A stretch of 50,701 bases of DNA from Anabaena sp. UHCC 0204 (GTDB lineage Bacteria; Cyanobacteriota; Cyanobacteriia; Cyanobacteriales; Nostocaceae): positions 1 through 50,701 of the forward strand of contig NZ_VIKW01000029.1 in assembly GCF_009711975.1 (NCBI RefSeq), read 5' to 3'. The notes beneath the pieces are model-generated. The model was not told the origin of the DNA and ran no database searches. It saw nothing but the letters and a program-made list of their open reading frames with translations. Numbering within the stretch: the stretch's first letter is position 1; every line of letters begins with the position of its first letter. Shown in pieces: positions 47,222 through 50,701 of the stretch. Made by a program: the position numbers and the translations under genes.

Positions 47222-47240
47222 GGGCGCGGACTCTGCGCCC
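47222..47240. other. Hairpin directly after the TPR gene
   Basis: GGGCGC (47222-47227) pairs with GCGCCC (47235-47240) around a 7-nt loop, starting 5 bp after the stop codon. It lacks a T-run, so terminator function is uncertain. Confidence 0.5.
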
Positions 47241-47254
47241 CTACGAGTCATGAA

Positions 47255-47338
47255 TAGGACTTACGCAAAATACCTTTCAAACTCTCTTTCCTTCGTGTTT
47301 CCGTGGTTCGTTTTTCCGTTGCTTGTGCGTAAGTCCTA
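47255..47338. mobile_element. Small MITE, 84 bp, with perfect 13-bp terminal inverted repeats
   Basis: TAGGACTTACGCA (47255-47267) and TGCGTAAGTCCTA (47326-47338) are perfect inverted ends. The core is non-coding. No clear target duplication is seen. Ends of this type occur, as I recall, at several cyanobacterial insertion sequences. It sits just upstream of the AbiE operon. Confidence 0.8.
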
Positions 47339-47425
47339 CTGAATTTATTTTCCTTCTATTTTTACTTACCTTTTCAGTTTTAACGATGCGTTACAGAAAA
47401 ATTTGTGATAAACTGTAGGCAATTG

Positions 47426-47477
47426 TTAACTACTGCTGGCACTTTATCACATTTGATAACAAAAGTGTTGGAGTTAA
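47426..47477 (+). promoter_or_regulatory. Multi-dyad operator candidate of the AbiE operon
   Basis: Three nested symmetries share nearly one centre (47451-47454): TTAACT/AGTTAA (47426-47431 and 47472-47477), CACTTT/AAAGTG (47440-47445 and 47462-47467) and TTATCA/TGATAA (47444-47449 and 47454-47459). AbiEi antitoxins are known to repress their promoters by binding inverted repeats, so this is the obvious candidate site, 17 bp before the start codon. Confidence 0.55.
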
Positions 47478-47493
47478 GTCCATTGATTTAATT

Positions 47494-48090
47494 ATGTCAA
47501 AAACACAACAAGTGCTAGATTATGCTCGTGAAAAAGGCATAATTACAGCTAAAGACATAGAAAAACAAGGCATTCACCGAGAGTATATTAAACGCCTTGA
47601 ACAGCAAGGACTACTCATACATTCTGCTCGTGGTATTTATACTTTTGCAGATGCTGAAATTACAGAAAGTCATACTTTGGCTGAAACTGCTAAACGAGTT
47701 CCTAGTGGGGTAGTTTGTCTTCTATCAGCACTCAGTTTTTATGAGCTAACTACGCAATCACCTTTTGAAGTATGGCTTGCTATTCCTCACAAACATCGTC
47801 CACCAAAAGATAATCTTCTACCTCTGAGAATTGTTTATATGTCTGGTCAATCTCTAGAAGAAGGTATTGAAGACCATCAAATAGAGGGTGTTAATGTACG
47901 GGTATATTCTTTGGCTAAAACAGTTGTGGATTGTTTTAAATTTCGCAACAAAATTGGTCTAGATGTAGCACTTGAAGCACTAAGAGAATGTTGGAGAGAA
48001 AGAAGATGCTCAATGGATGAACTATGGCATTACGCTAAAATTTGTCGAGTTCATAATGTAATGCGCCCTTATCTAGAATCACTCCCATGA
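47494..48090 (+). CDS. abiEi: AbiEi-type antitoxin, 198 aa
   Basis: The antitoxin of a type IV toxin-antitoxin system. It has an N-terminal winged helix-turn-helix (about 1-55, with GIITAKDIEKQGIHREYIKR and the wing HSARGIYTF) and a C-terminal domain (about 60-198, with VVCLLSALSFYELT and VYSLAKTVVDCFKFRNKIG). It should bind the upstream operator and repress the operon. Its stop codon overlaps the toxin start (ATGA). The locus follows a MITE and lies in an accessory stretch. Phage defence by abortive infection is known for some family members. Confidence 0.9.
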   Translation: MSKTQQVLDYAREKGIITAKDIEKQGIHREYIKRLEQQGLLIHSARGIYTFADAEITESHTLAETAKRVPSGVVCLLSALSFYELTTQSPFEVWLAIPHKHRPPKDNLLPLRIVYMSGQSLEEGIEDHQIEGVNVRVYSLAKTVVDCFKFRNKIGLDVALEALRECWRERRCSMDELWHYAKICRVHNVMRPYLESLP

Positions 48091-49013
48091 CATCGAAAAA
48101 GTCTACTAATATAGCAGCATCTATCCGTTCTAGATTGTTAAACTTATCTAAAAAAAGAGGGGAAGACTATAATTATTTACTAATTCTTTATCTTGGTGAA
48201 AGGCTACTATATAGGCTTAGTCAATCTCTCTATCAACAACAATTCATTTTGAAAGGAGCTACACTTTTTAAGGTATGGAATGGTGAACCGCATAGAGCGA
48301 CGAAAGATTTAGATTTTCTGAGTTTTGGTAATAATGAAGTCGAACATATAGAAAAAGTTTTTCAAGAAATTTGCTTAATAGAGTGTGAAGAAGATGGCAT
48401 TATTTTCTTACCAGAATCTATCAAAGCTCAAGTCATAAAAGAAGATCAACAGTATGAAGGAGTAAGAATTGAAATTATAGGAAAATTAAATAATATTCAC
48501 CGTCCGCTTCAAGTTGATATTGGATTTGGTGATGTTGTTACACCCGATGCGAAAGAACAGATAATTGATACTATTCTAAATGTTCCCAAGCCAATATTGA
48601 GAATCTATCCTCGTGAAACAGCAATAGCTGAGAAATTTCAAGCTATGGTTGATTTAGGTATAAAAAATAGTCGCATGAAAGATTTTTATGATATTTGGTT
48701 TCTTTGTAAAGATTTTGAATTTCAAGGGGATTTACTTTGCCAAGCTATAGGAAATACTTTTAAACGACGCAAAACAGAAATACCAGCAAAAGAACCTTTA
48801 GCTTTTACCCAAGAATTTAGTAATGCTCCAGAGAAACAAACACAATGGAAAGCCTTTTTAAAGAAATCAAACATAGGAAAACCGCAACTTACGTTTGATG
48901 AAGTCGTTGCTGTTATTAAAAATTTTATAATGCCACCTTGTATAGCATCTGCTAAAAATGAAAACTTTGATAAAGTTTGGAATGTCGGAGGGTTTTGGAA
49001 TGATATTGAATAA
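48087..49013 (+). CDS. abiEii: AbiEii/AbiGii-type nucleotidyltransferase toxin, 308 aa
   Basis: The toxin partner of AbiEi, from the DNA polymerase beta-like nucleotidyltransferase superfamily. Family members use NTPs and some modify tRNA. Visible motifs are KGATLF (56-61), TKDLDF with the catalytic aspartates (72-77), a third acidic strand in LQVDIGFGD, and the family segment AIAEKFQAMVDLGIKNSRMK with KDFYDIWFL. The usual KGG is KGA here. Overlap with the antitoxin by 4 bp means coupled translation. The gene is intact. Confidence 0.9.
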   Translation: MTSKKSTNIAASIRSRLLNLSKKRGEDYNYLLILYLGERLLYRLSQSLYQQQFILKGATLFKVWNGEPHRATKDLDFLSFGNNEVEHIEKVFQEICLIECEEDGIIFLPESIKAQVIKEDQQYEGVRIEIIGKLNNIHRPLQVDIGFGDVVTPDAKEQIIDTILNVPKPILRIYPRETAIAEKFQAMVDLGIKNSRMKDFYDIWFLCKDFEFQGDLLCQAIGNTFKRRKTEIPAKEPLAFTQEFSNAPEKQTQWKAFLKKSNIGKPQLTFDEVVAVIKNFIMPPCIASAKNENFDKVWNVGGFWNDIE

Positions 49014-49072
49014 ACGTCAAACTCAACCCTCACTGACAGGAAAAGGCTATTTTAACCTCAGTAGTTTACAGT

Positions 49073-49690
49073 TCATTTTCCTTTTATGGCGGCGATTATA
49101 CCAAAGATGATGAAGAGGAAACCGCCGAGGAAGGTAATTTGCCGTTCGGAAATTTTACCTGAAATTAATTTACCACCGATAACGGCGATCGCTGCACAAA
49201 TGGCGTGTCCTAATATTGCTCCCAGTGTCACACCAATGGGGTTATTGTTGGATGCTAGGGCTATGGTAGCTATTTGTGTGCGATCGCCCCATTCTGCTAT
49301 AAATGTTAGTATGAAGGACTTGAGTAAAATTGACCAAACACTTTTTTGCTGGGAGTTATCTAAATGGGCTTTTTCTACCGCCTCTTTGGCCTCTTCTACT
49401 ACTTCTTCAGTCGCAGATACAGGCATTTTACTGGCATCATAAATTAACTTCAAACCAAAGGCAATAAATAAAGTTATTTCGCCGTAATGAATGATTTGTT
49501 TGGGCAAAAAAGATACTACCTGTCCAAACATTACAGAAAGAATAGTCATAGCCGCTAAAGCAGCTACGACACCTGTAAATACCAAGCGCCGCGAGTGGTG
49601 CATGGATAATATCACAGCAATAAAAAATGTTTTATCGCCTAGTTCGGAAATGGTAATTAGTAATAAACCTGCGGTAAAAGCTGTTAGCAC
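49073..49690 (-). CDS. mnx: GDT1/UPF0016 family exporter (manganese exporter Mnx type), 205 aa
   Basis: A six-span membrane protein in two homologous halves, each with the family signature ExGD(K/R)(T/S): SELGDKTF (about 15-22) and AEWGDRTQ in the second half. A charged loop of about 40 residues separates the halves. In Synechocystis the related Mnx protein exports manganese to the thylakoid lumen; plants and animals have calcium or manganese transporters of this family. The substrate here is inferred. The start is GTG 49690 with ribosome site AGGAG. Convergent with the AbiE operon. Confidence 0.88.
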   Translation of the reverse strand: MLTAFTAGLLLITISELGDKTFFIAVILSMHHSRRLVFTGVVAALAAMTILSVMFGQVVSFLPKQIIHYGEITLFIAFGLKLIYDASKMPVSATEEVVEEAKEAVEKAHLDNSQQKSVWSILLKSFILTFIAEWGDRTQIATIALASNNNPIGVTLGAILGHAICAAIAVIGGKLISGKISERQITFLGGFLFIIFGIIAAIKGK

Positions 49691-49748
49691 TCTCTTAAAC
49701 TCCTGAAGGATTTTTTACCTGTGTGGAGTATCAATGAGAGCCATAAAA

Positions 49749-49790
49749 CCTCACTGAACTCCACACTTTTAAATGTGTAGTCAGTGAAGG
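49749..49790 (-). promoter_or_regulatory. Leader hairpin upstream of the Mnx-type gene
   Basis: CCTCACTGA (49749-49757) pairs with TCAGTGAAGG (49781-49790) with one bulge. An inner CCACAC/GTGTAG stem lies between. It would be in the 5' leader of the exporter mRNA or at its promoter. I could not match it by eye to the manganese (yybP-ykoY) riboswitch consensus. Confidence 0.4.
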
Positions 49791-50203
49791 TCTCGCTTTC
49801 AAATACTTTATTTATTCGCTATCTAAACCAGGTTCATCACCAGTATGTTGACTTAGATATACTGAGCAGAAAATCTTGATTTACTGCCAGCAGCTACTCC
49901 CCTTCTATTAGTTATGTATAATACTATGTCTGACAGTACGAGTCAAGCCCGTTGGGAATTAAAAATTCAAAATGATGAAACTTTTTGGCATTTTTGATTA
50001 CAGTGAAGTGACAGTTAAACCAGAAACAGGGCTATTAAAATGAATTGATTTTGATTTCCGAAAATTACAATTGTTGATTTAATCGGTGACAATTTGGTAT
50101 AAAGTCACAAATATTAAGAATATATATATGTCATCAAATAACTATTTTGTAAAGAAATTTACGGTAATTTAAGTTCTATTTTTGAGATGAAGTATGATAA
50201 AGG

Positions 50204-50270
50204 AAGTTAAGTCTCCTCACACCACATTTTTGTTAAAGCCGTGAATTTATTTTCACGGTTTTTATTTTTA
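50204..50270 (+). ncRNA. yfr1: Probable Yfr1 small RNA
   Basis: Yfr1 is a cyanobacterial trans-acting RNA of about 55-70 nt. It has a short 5' structure, an ultraconserved single-stranded CUCCUCACAC motif and a 3' terminator hairpin. Here CTCCTCACAC is at 50213-50222. The terminator stem CCGTGAA-TTTATT-TTCACGG is at 50239-50258, followed by a T-rich run to 50270. A -10 box TATGAT (50193-50198) places the start near 50204. No coding gene explains this terminator. In other cyanobacteria Yfr1 pairs with outer-membrane protein mRNAs. The surrounding gene-free stretch (49791-50359) shows nothing else convincing. Confidence 0.75.
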
Positions 50271-50359
50271 TAGCTATTGTTATAACAATTAATTATGTCA
50301 GTAAGATCAATCGTCTCAATAATGGTATAATTTAGTTTGGTAATTATAAGTAAACGTAT

Positions 50360-50701
50360 ATGGCTTACTGGTTATTTCAGGGTAATCCCAAGTATTATCG
50401 AGTTTTAGATGCTATTAAAGAATTAGAGCAAATACCTTGGTTAGTAACTCGTTATACTAAAGATATCGCACCTGGTGATGGTGTTATGCTTTGGATATCC
50501 GGTAAGCAAGCAGGAATTTATGCAACAGCAGAAGTTATAGAACCTGCTCAATTTTTGACTCAAATACCAGATAAGAAATATTGGGTAGACTCTACAAGGG
50601 CTTTGGGAAAACAACAAGCGATAATTAGATTTACGAATAAACTGATAGAATCTGCTTTACTAAAAAACAGGTTACAACAAGACTCTATAGTTAAAAACTT
50701 A
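50360..50701 (+). CDS. EVE-domain protein, N-terminal part (truncated by window edge)
   Basis: From ATG 50360 the frame is open to the window end, giving 114 residues. The sequence begins MAYWLFQGNPKYYRVLDAIK, followed by WLVTRYTKDIAPGDGVMLWI and SGKQAGIYATAEV. This is the EVE fold (PUA-like, binds modified bases): the YWLF start, RYTKDIAPGDGVMLW and the GIYATAEV strand are its hallmarks. EVE domains are often fused to McrB-type ATPases or nucleases in modification-dependent restriction, but also occur alone. The C-terminal part, which would decide this, lies outside the window. It follows an AbiE pair and a small RNA; no strong ribosome site is seen. Confidence 0.75.
   Translation, partial: MAYWLFQGNPKYYRVLDAIKELEQIPWLVTRYTKDIAPGDGVMLWISGKQAGIYATAEVIEPAQFLTQIPDKKYWVDSTRALGKQQAIIRFTNKLIESALLKNRLQQDSIVKNL

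Noticed and set aside
49927-49995. 22-codon frame after a TATAAT box
   Set aside because: No ribosome site, and the TATAAT is too close to the ATG; nothing else supports it.

Overview
The window looks like part of the chromosome of a filamentous, probably heterocyst-forming cyanobacterium (Nostocales). This is an inference from four things seen in the sequence. HIP1 octamers (GCGATCGC) are scattered throughout. RNA polymerase beta-prime is split into rpoC1 and rpoC2. Tandem heptanucleotide arrays of the STRR kind fill many spacers. Typical cyanobacterial neighbourhoods are present: rplS-trnW-secE-nusG-rplK-rplA-rplJ-rplL and rpsT-tatD-rpoB-rpoC1-rpoC2.

Region 1 to 4.8 kb is accessory and defence-like. 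A partial gene for a degenerate P-loop/TPR-type protein lies downstream of an intact P-loop ATPase on the minus strand. A 214-bp MITE follows. Next comes a compact restriction-modification locus: a small XRE controller overlapping a 239-aa candidate nuclease, convergent with a 5-cytosine methyltransferase. GAATAC/GTATTC operator-like symmetries sit in front of both transcription units.

Region 4.8 to 16.8 kb holds a type IIA topoisomerase A subunit, two stand-alone response regulators, a TPR protein, a membrane histidine kinase, polyphosphate kinase, a DUF2854 membrane protein and the GTPase HflX. The evident HflX N-terminus has ATA where a start codon is expected. Region 16.9 to 21.4 kb is the ribosomal-protein, secE and nusG cluster with tRNA-Trp and an L10-type leader, ending in a strong terminator. 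Region 21.4 to 29.8 kb has two paralogous membrane Ser/Thr kinases flanking a cation/proton antiporter, a GIY-YIG protein, and a 1-kb non-coding stretch holding two covarying hairpins with a bulged T, of the kind found at IS200/IS605 ends.

Region 29.8 to 41.4 kb carries rpoC2, rpoC1, rpoB, tatD and rpsT on the minus strand. Heptad repeats fill both rpo spacers and a heptad foldback lies in frame inside rpoC2. Region 41.7 to 47.2 kb has hisD, a UspA protein, a DUF39 protein, a conserved basic Gly-rich protein and a membrane-anchored TPR protein. Region 47.2 to 50.7 kb is accessory again: a MITE, an AbiE-type toxin-antitoxin pair behind a multi-dyad operator candidate, a GDT1/Mnx-type exporter, a probable Yfr1 small RNA, and the start of an EVE-domain gene cut by the window edge.

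The most unusual signals are repeat insertions inside essential genes (rpoC2, the gyrA-like gene, possibly rpoB), the non-canonical hflX start, the bulged-T hairpins, the controller-operator layout of the restriction locus, and the EVE gene beside AbiE.
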